Shown: positions 27,359 to 37,133, counted from the first letter of the stretch. The stretch is 64,000 bases of DNA from Candidatus Aenigmatarchaeota archaeon (GCA_030615205.1 JAUWZS010000001.1:335492-399491), one strand, 5' to 3'. Notes: a model not told the origin generated them from the letters alone. A program made the numbers and translations.

Positions 27359-28468
27359 ATGGTTTCTAAAAAAAAGATGCAGCGTGTTGCGAAGAACATA
27401 GTACGCGTGAATTTTGGAATAAGGCCGAAAGATGTTGTTGTAATATCTGCTGGTCCCACCTCGCTGAAGTTTGCAGAGACGCTTGCCTACGAGTGCGCGA
27501 TAATTGGTGCGCAGCCGAGTATAAGCTACAGCAGCGACGGGCTCGCTTTAAAAATATATAAAAAAATAAATCCTGAATTCCTAAGGCAAAAGCCAAAACT
27601 CGGTTATGCACATCTGAAAGTTGTAAACGCTGAGATGAACATAGACGATTCTAATCCGTTTTTGGCAAGGCAGCTGCCACAGTGGAAGATTGAGATTCGT
27701 AGAAAACGTGTAAAGCCCCTGCGAAGACTGAAAGAAAAAAAACTTGCGAGAAAGACGCTGAAATCCGCATTGATTGGGTTTCCGACAAAAGAGGATGCGC
27801 GGGCAATGCACATCTCGTTCAAAAGACTGGAGAAGATTTTCTGGGATACGATGGACGTTAATTTCAACAAACTGTACCGCTTTAACGAACGGTTGATGAA
27901 AAAGCTAAGAGGCGTGGATAAAATAAGAATAGTCGGAAAGCGTACAGACCTTGAGTTTTCAGTCAAAGGCAGGGAGTTCCTGAATGATTGCGGAATTGTC
28001 GCCAAAGAAAAGATGGGTTATATGAACCTTCCAGCTGGTGAGATATTTGTTGCGCCTGTTGAAACATCAGCAAACGGCAAGATCTTTTTTGACCTTCCGT
28101 GCATGTACCATTACGGCAAGCAGGTGGAAGGCGTTTGGTTCAGGTTCAAGAACGGTAAAGTAATCGAGTACAGAATCCGCAAAGGCCAGAAGAATTTTGA
28201 GGACATAATAAAGCATGCATCAGGAAAGAAAACAACAATCGCCGAGCTTGGCATAGGCACTAATCCAAAAGCAAGACCGACTGGCGGAATGATAATCGTC
28301 GACGAGAAACTCCTGGGCACTATCCATATGGCCATAGGCGATAATAAACTTTATGGCGGCACGAACGAATCGACAATACATTGGGATTTTTTCAAGACTA
28401 TGGGCAGAGGCAGCCGCATATATGCTGACGGAAAGCTCTTGATGGAAAACGGGAAATGGCTTCTTTAG
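27359..28468 (+). CDS. M29-like aminopeptidase
   Basis: NLPAGEIFVAPVETSANGKI, GIGTNPKARPTGGMIIVDEKLLGTIHMAIGDNKLYGGTNESTIHWD. Confidence 0.8.
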   Translation: MVSKKKMQRVAKNIVRVNFGIRPKDVVVISAGPTSLKFAETLAYECAIIGAQPSISYSSDGLALKIYKKINPEFLRQKPKLGYAHLKVVNAEMNIDDSNPFLARQLPQWKIEIRRKRVKPLRRLKEKKLARKTLKSALIGFPTKEDARAMHISFKRLEKIFWDTMDVNFNKLYRFNERLMKKLRGVDKIRIVGKRTDLEFSVKGREFLNDCGIVAKEKMGYMNLPAGEIFVAPVETSANGKIFFDLPCMYHYGKQVEGVWFRFKNGKVIEYRIRKGQKNFEDIIKHASGKKTTIAELGIGTNPKARPTGGMIIVDEKLLGTIHMAIGDNKLYGGTNESTIHWDFFKTMGRGSRIYADGKLLMENGKWLL

Positions 28469-28481
28469 ATTAGTTGATTTT

Positions 28482-29417
28482 ATGAAAGCTGTAGAAAATA
28501 CAGTTAAAAACGCAATTCTACTTAAACCGAAAGAAAAAGTGCTTATACTCTATGATAGACCAAAAATGGAAATTGCTAAAATTTTTGCCAAAGCCTGTAA
28601 GCGGCGAGGCGGAAAAGTTTCAATGGTAAAGGTAACAGGACTGATAGAAACAAAACGCGAACCGCCAAAATCTGTAGTAAGGCAGATGAAAAAATCTGAT
28701 GTTGTGCTTGGGATAACCTCAATTTCTCTCACACATACACAAGCTATACGTGATGTGATAAAGACTGGTACACGTGTTGCAACGATGCCTAGAATAACTA
28801 AAAAAATGTTTCCAGCTTTAGGTGTGAACTACAAAAAGCTGTTGTCACTATGTAAAAAAGTTAAGAAAAAGTTTGCATCTGCTCATTGTGCATCGATAAC
28901 AACTAAAACGGGAACAGATATTTCGCTTTGGTTCACTGGGAGAAAGATTAGTATGGACGATGGCCTCTTAGATAAGCCGGGTAGTTTGCACAATCTACCA
29001 GCCGGAGAAACAGGTGTTTCGCCTATTGAAACATCAGTTGATGGAAAAATAGTTGTCGATGTTTGTATGGTTGGTGTCGAGAAGATTAAAAACCCGATAA
29101 CAATCTTTGTGAAAAGAGGTAGAATCACAAAAATCTCTGGTAAAAAAGAAACTGAAAAATTGCGTAAAATATTCAGAAAAGCAGACAAAAACTCGAAAAC
29201 GATTGCAGAATTTTCGATAGGTACAAACAAAAAAGCAAGACTAATAGGTAAGGTACTGAATGATGAAAAAGCGTATGGCACTTGCCACTTCGCGTTTGGT
29301 GACAACATCTCTCTTGGTGGGAAAAACAAAAGCAACGTGCATTTGGACGGTGTGGTAAATAAACCAACAATCTATTTTGACGGAAAAATAATAATGAAGA
29401 ATGGTAAATTGTTATGA
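28482..29417 (+). CDS. M29-like aminopeptidase paralog
   Basis: NLPAGETGVSPIETSVDGKIV, IGTNKKARLIGKVLNDEKAYGTCHFAFGDN. Confidence 0.75.
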   Translation: MKAVENTVKNAILLKPKEKVLILYDRPKMEIAKIFAKACKRRGGKVSMVKVTGLIETKREPPKSVVRQMKKSDVVLGITSISLTHTQAIRDVIKTGTRVATMPRITKKMFPALGVNYKKLLSLCKKVKKKFASAHCASITTKTGTDISLWFTGRKISMDDGLLDKPGSLHNLPAGETGVSPIETSVDGKIVVDVCMVGVEKIKNPITIFVKRGRITKISGKKETEKLRKIFRKADKNSKTIAEFSIGTNKKARLIGKVLNDEKAYGTCHFAFGDNISLGGKNKSNVHLDGVVNKPTIYFDGKIIMKNGKLL

Positions 29418-30181
29418 AACATAAAAGGAAAAAATCCAAGCTCGACAAACAACTTGAGCGAATAATCAAAACTCCTAAAGAAATCAAGCTGCTCAAAAAA
29501 TCTGCGAAAATAAGCGACTCCTGCATAAAAGTAATAGAGCGTGCTTTGAAACGACCGAACATAACAGAAAAACAGCTGGCACGAGCAATTAACAGGAACA
29601 TAAAAAAACAAGGCGCGCAACTGGCATTTCCAACAATTGTCACATGCGGCAAACGATCAGTGTACATCCATGCTAAACCGACGAATAAAAGAATATGCGG
29701 TCTTGGATATGCAGATTTTGGAGCAAAGTACAAAAAATATCGCACAGATATAACAGTTCCATTTGTTAAAGGTAAAATTGGCAAAGAGGAGCAGCGGATT
29801 TTAGATACAACATTGCAGGCTTACAAACTAATGATAAAATCAATTAAACTGGGTATGCGCTGCTGGAAGCTGCATAATAAATTAGAGAAATTCCTGCGCG
29901 CACGTGGGTACAAAGTGCGGCATTCGTTAGGACATGGCATTGGACTTGATATACATGAGCTGCCAACAATAGGAAAACCAAAGCGTGGAAAAAAATACGG
30001 TCCGAGAAAACGGAAAAAATGGTTGCGCTTGAAGAAGTTACGCTTCGAGCCTGGCATGGTTTTTACGATCGAGCCTGGCATTTATGTGAGAGGAGTCGGC
30101 GGTTGCAGATTTGAAAACGATGTACGTATGACAAAGCATGGGGCGCAGGTGATTACGCATTCTAAAATGATAAAAATTTGA
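29414..30181 (+). CDS. M24 family metallopeptidase (Xaa-Pro/methionine aminopeptidase-like)
   Basis: YADFGAKYKKYRTDITVPF, VRHSLGHGIGLDIHELP, EPGMVFTIEPGIYVRGVGG. Confidence 0.9.
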   Translation: MKHKRKKSKLDKQLERIIKTPKEIKLLKKSAKISDSCIKVIERALKRPNITEKQLARAINRNIKKQGAQLAFPTIVTCGKRSVYIHAKPTNKRICGLGYADFGAKYKKYRTDITVPFVKGKIGKEEQRILDTTLQAYKLMIKSIKLGMRCWKLHNKLEKFLRARGYKVRHSLGHGIGLDIHELPTIGKPKRGKKYGPRKRKKWLRLKKLRFEPGMVFTIEPGIYVRGVGGCRFENDVRMTKHGAQVITHSKMIKI

Positions 30182-30255
30182 TAAAAATCCGAGAAAGATA
30201 AAAACTTAAATAAATGCTGATTTTAAACTAATTAAGTAATCAAACAAGTGATTCA

Positions 30256-30981
30256 ATGATCGGAAGAGCAAAAACTGCAGGTATGGACAACATGAACGTG
30301 CCTAATCATATAGCGTTTATTCTGGATGGAAATCGCAGATGGGCGCAGAAACACAGACTTAGTCTATTCGGTCATAAGCAGGGCGGGAAGAAGTTTGAAG
30401 ATGTATTGGACTGGTGCCTGAAGCTTGGTGTCCCGCATGTGTCAGCATATGTTCTGTCAACTGAAAATCTGAACAGGCCTAAAAAGGAGTTGGATGAGAT
30501 ATTTAAAGTGGCTTTCGATTTTCTAAAAAACTGGGAAAAAGAAAAAACAATTTTTGACAAGTATGAAGTAAACGTACGTTTTGTTGGCGACCTTGGTAAA
30601 TTACCTCCAAAACTCGTAAAGCTTATGGGAAGGATAATGCGAAGAACTGCAAAGTATCAGAAAAGGGCGCTAAATATACTTGTTGCATACGGCAGCAGGT
30701 TCGAGTTGACCAATGTTATGAGAAAGGTTGCAGAAAAAGCTATAAAGACTGGCCATATTGAGATAACTGAAAAAGAGATAAACAAGAATTTGCTTGTGCC
30801 CGTTCCTATCGACCTTTTGATACGGACAGGTGGTATGCAAAGACTTTCAAATTTTATGCTATGGCAGGCATCGTACGCTGAATTGATATTTCTTGATACT
30901 CTTTGGCCAGATTTTACAAAAAAAGATTTAATTTGGTGCATTAAAGAATATAATCGAAGACAACGTAAATTCGGCAAATGA
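30256..30981 (+). CDS. uppS: cis-prenyltransferase (undecaprenyl diphosphate synthase family)
   Basis: NHIAFILDGNRRWAQKHRLSLFGHKQGGKK, DLLIRTGGMQRLSNFMLWQASYAEL. Confidence 0.93.
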   Translation: MIGRAKTAGMDNMNVPNHIAFILDGNRRWAQKHRLSLFGHKQGGKKFEDVLDWCLKLGVPHVSAYVLSTENLNRPKKELDEIFKVAFDFLKNWEKEKTIFDKYEVNVRFVGDLGKLPPKLVKLMGRIMRRTAKYQKRALNILVAYGSRFELTNVMRKVAEKAIKTGHIEITEKEINKNLLVPVPIDLLIRTGGMQRLSNFMLWQASYAELIFLDTLWPDFTKKDLIWCIKEYNRRQRKFGK

Positions 30982-31012
30982 ATGATTTTTCCCAAATGCC
31001 AGGTGCTTTACA

Positions 31013-32098
31013 GTGTATGATGTTATTGTTGTCGGTGCAGGTGTAGCAGGCTGCAGAATAGCTGAACTGATTGCTAGAAAAGGGTTCAACGTTGCATTGA
31101 TTGAAGAGCATGCAGACATCGGCACGCCTGTACAATGCGCTGGTCTTGTGAGCCACAGATTGAAAGCCCTTTTGCCAGACTTACCGGACAGCGTTTTTTT
31201 AAATCAAGTAAATCGTGCAAAGTTTTTTTATTCATCCAACAGACCCATTTCAAAACCGAATTTCGAACTGAGATCCAAAAAACCAGTTCATGTAATCGAT
31301 CGTGCAGAACTTGATAAATCACTTTTCGAGAAAGCCAGAGCTTCTGGTGCAAAAACAAAACGTTCAACAAAGTTTACGAGTTACAGAATAAAAGAAGATA
31401 AAATTGTAATTTCTACAAACAAAGGAAAGATTGAATCTGGGCTGCTAGTGGGCGCTGATGGACCAAACTCACTTGTTGCAAAAAAAGCAATGCTTGAACC
31501 ACCAGAAAACTACTTGGCTGGCGTGCAGGCCACTATTGATGCTGCAACTGCTAGCAATGAATTCGATGCAGACGCAGTAGAACTTTGGTTCGGTTCAGAC
31601 ATAACACCAGATTTTTTTGGATGGTTAATCCCCCTGAGCCCGACAAAGGCAAGAATCGGATTGGCAACTAGGCAAGGAGCTTTAAATTATTTCAAAAATT
31701 TCTTGAAAAAAAGAATAGGCACAACAGTTAAACCAGATGTGGGCGGCAGGATAAATTTTGGTTTGATGGAGAATACGGCGGCTGAACGTGTTATGGTTGT
31801 AGGTGATGCTGCTTGTCATGTTAAACCACTCAGCGGAGGCGGAGTGATTTACGGGTTGATTGGTGCTGCGTATTGTGCAAATGCTTGTGTGAAAGCTCTT
31901 CGGGCTGGCGATTTCAGTGCTGGGTTTTTGAAGCAGGAATATGATGAAAAATGGAAACGTCAGCTGCAAAAGCCTATAGGACGTGGTTTGAGGTATAGAA
32001 AAATCTTGCTGGGTTCTGGCAATAGGATGAATTTACTTTTTAACATCGCTGGAAAACTAAGATTTATTTTGGAATCTTTTGATATGGATCTGCTGTAA
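31013..32098 (+). CDS. Geranylgeranyl reductase family FAD-dependent protein
   Basis: DVIVVGAGVAGCRIAELIARKGFNVALIEEH, VGADGPNSLVAK, VVGDAACHVKPLSGGGVIYGL. Confidence 0.9.
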   Translation: MYDVIVVGAGVAGCRIAELIARKGFNVALIEEHADIGTPVQCAGLVSHRLKALLPDLPDSVFLNQVNRAKFFYSSNRPISKPNFELRSKKPVHVIDRAELDKSLFEKARASGAKTKRSTKFTSYRIKEDKIVISTNKGKIESGLLVGADGPNSLVAKKAMLEPPENYLAGVQATIDAATASNEFDADAVELWFGSDITPDFFGWLIPLSPTKARIGLATRQGALNYFKNFLKKRIGTTVKPDVGGRINFGLMENTAAERVMVVGDAACHVKPLSGGGVIYGLIGAAYCANACVKALRAGDFSAGFLKQEYDEKWKRQLQKPIGRGLRYRKILLGSGNRMNLLFNIAGKLRFILESFDMDLL

Positions 32099-32135
32099 GT
32101 TGAAATATTTAAGTTTAATATGAATTTTATATTTT

Positions 32136-32714
32136 ATGGTGCACCCACTATACTTACAACCACCGACATTAGGGGAATTTATCTGGGCAAGTTACGCTCC
32201 CATAGAAAGTCCACGAGAGGCATTCGCGCTTATACAAAAATCTTATAATAACAACTCCACACGTTCTATTATAAGGAGAAAATTTGAGCCACCAGAGGGA
32301 CTCACTCTTCATAATGATTTTATTTTGAATATGGTTTTACGAACTATGCATACTAATGATGAATATTGTGATGAAATAACTGAACCAAATGAGATGACTG
32401 ATCACGAGTCTATTAATAGATTTTATGAAATCCTAAAACCACAAGCTACCTTCGACCGATATGGAGGAGATTGCAAGTCTTTCGCTATTTTTGCTGTTGT
32501 CTTTAAAAGAAAGATGGGACAACCTACTAGATTTTGTGCTAAACCAACATCTGATCATGTGGTTATAGAGGAGTGTAGTGAAACTGGATTTTGGCAGAGA
32601 CGTGATCCAAAACAATTCCCCATAAAAAGATCATTTTCGGGGATCACACCAGAATATGATTATACATATGAAAAGATATTGGAATTGCTTAATACTCCAC
32701 CTCTAAGCGTTTAA
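32136..32714 (+). CDS. Transglutaminase-like cysteine protease fold protein
   Basis: RYGGDCKSFAIFAVVFKRKMGQPTRFCAKPTSDHVVIEE (Cys/His arrangement). Confidence 0.55.
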   Translation: MVHPLYLQPPTLGEFIWASYAPIESPREAFALIQKSYNNNSTRSIIRRKFEPPEGLTLHNDFILNMVLRTMHTNDEYCDEITEPNEMTDHESINRFYEILKPQATFDRYGGDCKSFAIFAVVFKRKMGQPTRFCAKPTSDHVVIEECSETGFWQRRDPKQFPIKRSFSGITPEYDYTYEKILELLNTPPLSV

Positions 32715-34519
32715 ACCAATACTTTAATTTTTTTATTTCCAATGAACGCTTTCACAAGTTCTTTGCCGATTTCTGAGCGCTTCGTGACTTTTATTTTTCC
32801 CTTTTTGCCGACAATTGCGGAGAAGAGGAAATCATTTTCTATGTATATGTTCGCAGATTTTCCGATAAGCCTTTTATTGAATTTAAGTTCTATTGTATTT
32901 CCTGATTCGCGTAGGTTGTATGTGACTTCTTTGCCGAGTGCGGTGATTTTTGGCTCGATATCTAGGTGTATCCCTAAGCGGTCTTGAATTTTGTTTACTG
33001 TTGACCCTTCTTTGCCGATAAGCCTGGCTATTACTTTGTTATCCACTCGTACACGCGCTTTGTTCTCATCTATTATTTCTATTTCTGCTCGAGGATCGAA
33101 TTTGGCTATTTCGTCCATTATTCTCTCGGCTGCTAGTCGCTTGGCTGCAGATGGTTTGCTAGTTCTTACAGGTATTACTATGGTCTCTTCACCGAACGTG
33201 TATATCTCATATTCGAGCTTTCCTGTTTCAAAATCCTTTATTTCCACGACTGGTCTTGAAAGGTCTGATTCAGTCATCCCACTCGGCACTTTTACGATCA
33301 TAGAAAGTTCGTAGACCTTTTCCACTCGCCCAGCATCAACGAATATTATTGTATCGATGACATGAGGTATCATTCCAAGCTCAATCTTTCCAATGAACCG
33401 CTGTATTGCATCAATTGCCTTGCTTGCATGGATTACGCCCACAAGGCCAATCCCAGCTAATCGTAGGTCAGCAAAAACACTAAAATCCCTGTCTTTTCTC
33501 ATTTCATCGAATATGGAATAGTCTGGCCTGACAAGAAGCAGTATGTCAGCTGTTTTTTCGAAGCTACCTTCTAATGGTGCATACTGTGTTATCTCAGGTC
33601 CGACTTGCAGATCTCTTGGCGATTCAAGTGTTTTGACGATTTTTTCTTTTTTCATGTAAAATTCTGCAAGACCACTTGCAAGTGTTGTCTTACCGCTTCC
33701 GGGTGGTCCGGCGATAATAATACCTTCTGCGCGTTCGCTGAGTCTAGCCATCAACTTGTCGGACAAATTGTATTCTTCAAGTTTCATTTTGATGATTGGT
33801 CTTACAATTGTTACTTCTACGCCGTCTGCAAATGGCGGCCTTGCAATTGCTATTCTGTATTCTCCGAGCTGGATTACAAGCGCGCCGCGCCTACTTATCT
33901 CAACCGAGCCCTCCTCGCTCATCCGAGTAGCATCGCTTATTTCAGTTATAATGCTTTCTATGTCTTCTGTTGTCAGAGGCTTGTCACTGATTTCCACGAG
34001 CTTGAACTGTCCAGGTTTGCCACGTTTCGCCAGCGGCTTGACTTTTTCTTTCAAATGCACGCTTATCGTGTCGTCTGTGAAGAATTTCTCAAATTTCAAC
34101 CCAGTTGTTTTTACTTCAGCTCGGATATAGCGTGTTTTCACGCCTTCAGCCTCGCCCACGAGCGCTTGCACATAATCTGCTGTAAAAAATTCTGCACTTT
34201 CATCTTTTGCAACGTCACGTATAATTGCGTCCATCCTGCCTGCTTTAGAAAGCTGTATATCTTCCAAGCTAGGTCTTTTGCCTGTGAAGCGCAGCTTTAG
34301 CCCTTTCTCTTTTGCCAACTCGCGCAGATTCTTCAATTCATTCAATCCTATGAAGCCTATCTCCCGGCCGTGTGATGCTTGCGCTTGCAGCTCATCCAAA
34401 ACAGCAGCAGGAATAACAATTTCCACATCTTTCAATTTATTCTGTTTGATAAGCTCAGATAACTTTTTATCGATTATTATAGACGTATCTGGGACTATTC
34501 TTTTTATTTTTTTTATCAT
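32711..34519 (-). CDS. PIN domain-VirB11/PilT-like ATPase-KH domain protein (COG1855/PINA-type)
   Basis: VPDTSIIIDKKLSELI (PIN), IIAGPPGSGKTTLASGLAEF (Walker A), IARLIGKEGSTVNKIQDRLGIHLDIEP (KH). Confidence 0.93.
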   Translation of the reverse strand: MIKKIKRIVPDTSIIIDKKLSELIKQNKLKDVEIVIPAAVLDELQAQASHGREIGFIGLNELKNLRELAKEKGLKLRFTGKRPSLEDIQLSKAGRMDAIIRDVAKDESAEFFTADYVQALVGEAEGVKTRYIRAEVKTTGLKFEKFFTDDTISVHLKEKVKPLAKRGKPGQFKLVEISDKPLTTEDIESIITEISDATRMSEEGSVEISRRGALVIQLGEYRIAIARPPFADGVEVTIVRPIIKMKLEEYNLSDKLMARLSERAEGIIIAGPPGSGKTTLASGLAEFYMKKEKIVKTLESPRDLQVGPEITQYAPLEGSFEKTADILLLVRPDYSIFDEMRKDRDFSVFADLRLAGIGLVGVIHASKAIDAIQRFIGKIELGMIPHVIDTIIFVDAGRVEKVYELSMIVKVPSGMTESDLSRPVVEIKDFETGKLEYEIYTFGEETIVIPVRTSKPSAAKRLAAERIMDEIAKFDPRAEIEIIDENKARVRVDNKVIARLIGKEGSTVNKIQDRLGIHLDIEPKITALGKEVTYNLRESGNTIELKFNKRLIGKSANIYIENDFLFSAIVGKKGKIKVTKRSEIGKELVKAFIGNKKIKVLV

Positions 34520-34565
34520 TATAATCAACTCCTTTCTTTTATTTTTCAATTATTCTTAACTAATT

Positions 34566-34599
34566 TTCGATTCGACGACAAACAATCGCACGAATCGAA
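34566..34599. other. Perfect 9-bp inverted repeat, 16-nt loop
   Basis: TTCGATTCG / CGAATCGAA between divergent genes. Confidence 0.5.
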
Positions 34600-34877
34600 T
34601 CGTTAAAAGTAGCTCTTGCTTTTTTCTTTCTTTCTTGACTAAATTACTTGTTTTTTTCGCCTTAAAAATGCATCGGTTGCCCTTACTTGTTGGTAGTTTC
34701 GAGCAGTTGCTTTCACCGCTCGGCTATGACACAATACAACATAGATTTTTTTAACGCTTTTTTCTGTCGCAAGTTTTCTGGTATGAAGATTGGATAACAA
34801 ATTTTGAAACACAGAAAAGACTTTTAAAGCCATTGTACTTTGTTTAATTAGATAGTAGATGAGCGTAGGTGAGCCGG

Positions 34878-35003
34878 ATGAAAAACTGTCCAGAATGCGG
34901 TAGCAATAAAGTAATGCAAAAGACCGAAGGAAAAATCTGTGGCAAATGTGGCTTGATTGTAGAAGAAGGAGGATACTTCTCCGGCCGAAAGCTACTGATA
35001 TAA
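34878..35003 (+). CDS. Small zinc-ribbon protein (41 aa)
   Basis: MKNCPECGSNKVMQKTEGKICGKCGLIVEEGGYFSGRKLLI, TFIIB-type ribbon; not in ORF track. Confidence 0.65.
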   Translation: MKNCPECGSNKVMQKTEGKICGKCGLIVEEGGYFSGRKLLI

Positions 35004-35028
35004 AAAAATGAATAGAAGCGACAAACAG

Positions 35029-36348
35029 TTAGTTCTTCTTACTTTTATCCATCGACTTTTGTGATTTCTTAAATTTCTTAATAATCTCGCCGATTTTTAA
35101 CCGGTCTTCTAATTTCATTTTCATATCCTTCAAAACATACTTGCCTTCTTTCAATTCTTTCTGCCCGACAATAATAACATAATCTACTCCTAGGCTGTCT
35201 GCATATTCAAGCTGCTTTGTGAGATTGCGATCCATCAGGTCTGTCTGGCACAGCACACCTTTGGCTTTGTTTCTGAGTCTTTTCGAGACTTTTATCGCTT
35301 CTGGCAGCAATTTTTTGTCCACATTTGCAATAAAAACCCGAGTTGTGTTGCTTGGCAGGCTCTCGAACATTTTATTGTTTTTCATAACTTCGAATATCCT
35401 GCTGATGCCCATGGATATTCCAGTAGCTGCTATATCCGGGCCACCGATATCCTTTACCAAATTATCATATCTGCCACCACCACCACAGCTTACACCCCCG
35501 CCAAGTTCAACTTCAAATACACATCCAGTATAATAATCGAGTCCGCGAACAAGTGACAGATCGATTTTAAGCCGTTTTGCCATACCAAACTTTTTTGCAA
35601 ACTTCAGCAGATCTTCAAGCTCTGTCAAGCCGTCAACTTGTCCATATTTTTTCCCCAATTTTATGATTATTGAGTTGTTGCTGCCAGAGATTTTCAAAAA
35701 CTTCATTATTTTTGTTATGGTTTTCGAATCAATCGCTTTTTCTTCCAGTTCGGCTTTCACACCATCATCGCCGATTTTGCCAAGTTTGTCTATTGAGCGG
35801 AACGCCTCTCTTATGTTATTCATCCCTATGGATTTTTCGAAAATAGATTGGACGATCTTTCTATTGTTTATTCGAATAAAGAAATCTTGGAATCCGAGTC
35901 GCTCCAAGCTCTCGCACGTAGCTGCTATACATTCAACATCTGCGATAATCGAACTGCTGCCAACAACATCAACATCAGCCTGCCAGAATTCCCTGTAGCG
36001 CATTGCCTGCGGTTGGTCGTAGCGCCAGACGCGGCTGATTGCATAGCGTTTGAACGGCTTTGGTATTTGTGGGTTTGAGGCAATCACGCGAACGAGCGGC
36101 ATTGTAAGGTCAAATCTAAGCCCCAATTCGCGGTCAGCTTTGTCTTTAAAATAATAAATCTCGTTTTTTACAGCTTCGCCTAGTCCGCCTTTTGCCGAGA
36201 GCAGGCCAAAATCTTCAAACATCGGCGTAAAGATAGGCGCAAACCCATACTTTTCAAAAACCGACCGAACTATATCTAACACTTTCTGCAGCTTAGCTGC
36301 TTCTTCGGGCATAAAGTCGCGCGTGCCCTTTGGTGTTTGGAATTTCAT
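35029..36348 (-). CDS. hisS: Histidyl-tRNA synthetase
   Basis: TPKGTRDFMPEEA, RFDLTMPLVRVIA, LVRGLDYYTGCVFEVE, GGGGRYDNLV. Confidence 0.96.
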   Translation of the reverse strand: MKFQTPKGTRDFMPEEAAKLQKVLDIVRSVFEKYGFAPIFTPMFEDFGLLSAKGGLGEAVKNEIYYFKDKADRELGLRFDLTMPLVRVIASNPQIPKPFKRYAISRVWRYDQPQAMRYREFWQADVDVVGSSSIIADVECIAATCESLERLGFQDFFIRINNRKIVQSIFEKSIGMNNIREAFRSIDKLGKIGDDGVKAELEEKAIDSKTITKIMKFLKISGSNNSIIIKLGKKYGQVDGLTELEDLLKFAKKFGMAKRLKIDLSLVRGLDYYTGCVFEVELGGGVSCGGGGRYDNLVKDIGGPDIAATGISMGISRIFEVMKNNKMFESLPSNTTRVFIANVDKKLLPEAIKVSKRLRNKAKGVLCQTDLMDRNLTKQLEYADSLGVDYVIIVGQKELKEGKYVLKDMKMKLEDRLKIGEIIKKFKKSQKSMDKSKKN

Positions 36349-36428
36349 ATTATCTACCTATACTGTGGTATTACTATCTAATACTTTGGTGTTTCTAAAT
36401 TTATTTCATTCTGTGGCCAGTAATCTTT

Positions 36429-36653
36429 TTAGTGCGGAGCATATATCATACATCTAGAAGATACCTTCACTATATATTTTTCTTTATATTTTGTTGGTTT
36501 TAGTAAGATACAATCTTGAGTTGGTAGTTTGTCTTCTTGTATCTGTTCTATATCTGAATCGCTCGTTACTTGTATTATACTATCAATTCCTTTCTTAGTG
36601 GACCATAGGTATTCAAGTAATTTTGATAAACTTGTGTAAGGTTTCTCTCTCAT
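36429..36653 (-). CDS. Hypothetical protein (74 aa)
   Basis: ORF start overlaps (ATGA) the end of an AbrB-like frame. Confidence 0.45.
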   Translation of the reverse strand: MREKPYTSLSKLLEYLWSTKKGIDSIIQVTSDSDIEQIQEDKLPTQDCILLKPTKYKEKYIVKVSSRCMIYAPH

Positions 36654-36916
36654 TCAATCACCCTTTTCTTTCTATTTTTCTTAGGGCCAGAGCCGAGACT
36701 CGAACCCGGTCTTAATGCTTCACAGGCATTCGTGCGAACCGTTACACCACTCTGGCCATTGTTTGGTAAAAGAATCAGTTTTTTATTTTTGAGAATAATC
36801 TTTACACTATCACCTTCTACTAATCTTAACTTCCATCTAATGCCAATAGGAATTGAAATTCTTCCTTTCGAGTCAATCTTGGAAATAGAAACAGCACTAA
36901 ACTTTTCTTTGGTGAA
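36650..36916 (-). CDS. SpoVT/AbrB-like DNA-binding domain frame lacking a canonical start codon; reads through tRNA-His
   Basis: VSISKIDSKGRISIPIGIRWKLRLVEGDSVKIILKNKKLILLPNN; stop-to-stop frame. Confidence 0.55.
   Translation of the reverse strand, partial: FTKEKFSAVSISKIDSKGRISIPIGIRWKLRLVEGDSVKIILKNKKLILLPNNGQSGVTVRTNACEALRPGSSLGSGPKKNRKKRVIE
36685..36757 (-). tRNA. tRNA-His(GTG)
   Basis: Encoded G-1 and C73, acceptor GCCAGAG/CTCTGGC, anticodon stem AATGC/GCATT with loop CTGTGAA, T arm CCGGGTTCGAGTCTCGG. Confidence 0.93.
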
Positions 36917-36954
36917 CTACGTCACCTTTTGCACCTTTGATGAACTGATTCACC
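36911..36954. promoter_or_regulatory. Two operator-like sites (ggtgaactacgtcacc, gatgaactgattcacc) upstream of the AbrB-like frame
   Basis: GGTGA-N6-TCACC palindrome at 36911..36926 and related copy at 36939..36954, between AbrB frame and TATA-like TATTTAAATA (36993). Confidence 0.45.
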
Positions 36955-37133
36955 TTTCATCTTTTTCACCTGCTCAATTAGATAACTTTGAGTATTTAAA
37001 TATTTTAAGGTGGGACGAGCTTTGTTGAAAAGTCCTATAACTTCAGCGAGGACTATAATTCTCCCTTAGTTTTTCAACACAGATTACAACTCCTCAGAAA
37101 AGATTAATAAACTCTTCTCCATAACTTCAAACT

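Noticed and set aside
34639-34833. 64-aa minus-strand ORF / tRNA-Ser-like segment
   Set aside because: No T-arm (no GGTTCRA) and no matching acceptor strand; ORF composition not convincing. Kept only as a low-interest intergenic note.
36684-36758. Apparent tRNA-His lacking encoded G-1 (T at -1), implying Thg1-type addition
   Set aside because: Re-aligning from the T-arm gives acceptor GCCAGAG/CTCTGGC with encoded G-1 at 36757 pairing C73 at 36685; it is a normal archaeal tRNA-His.
36732-37028. 98-aa plus-strand ORF
   Set aside because: It is the antisense of the AbrB-like frame, tRNA-His and operator-like repeats; the minus-strand reading is far more protein-like.
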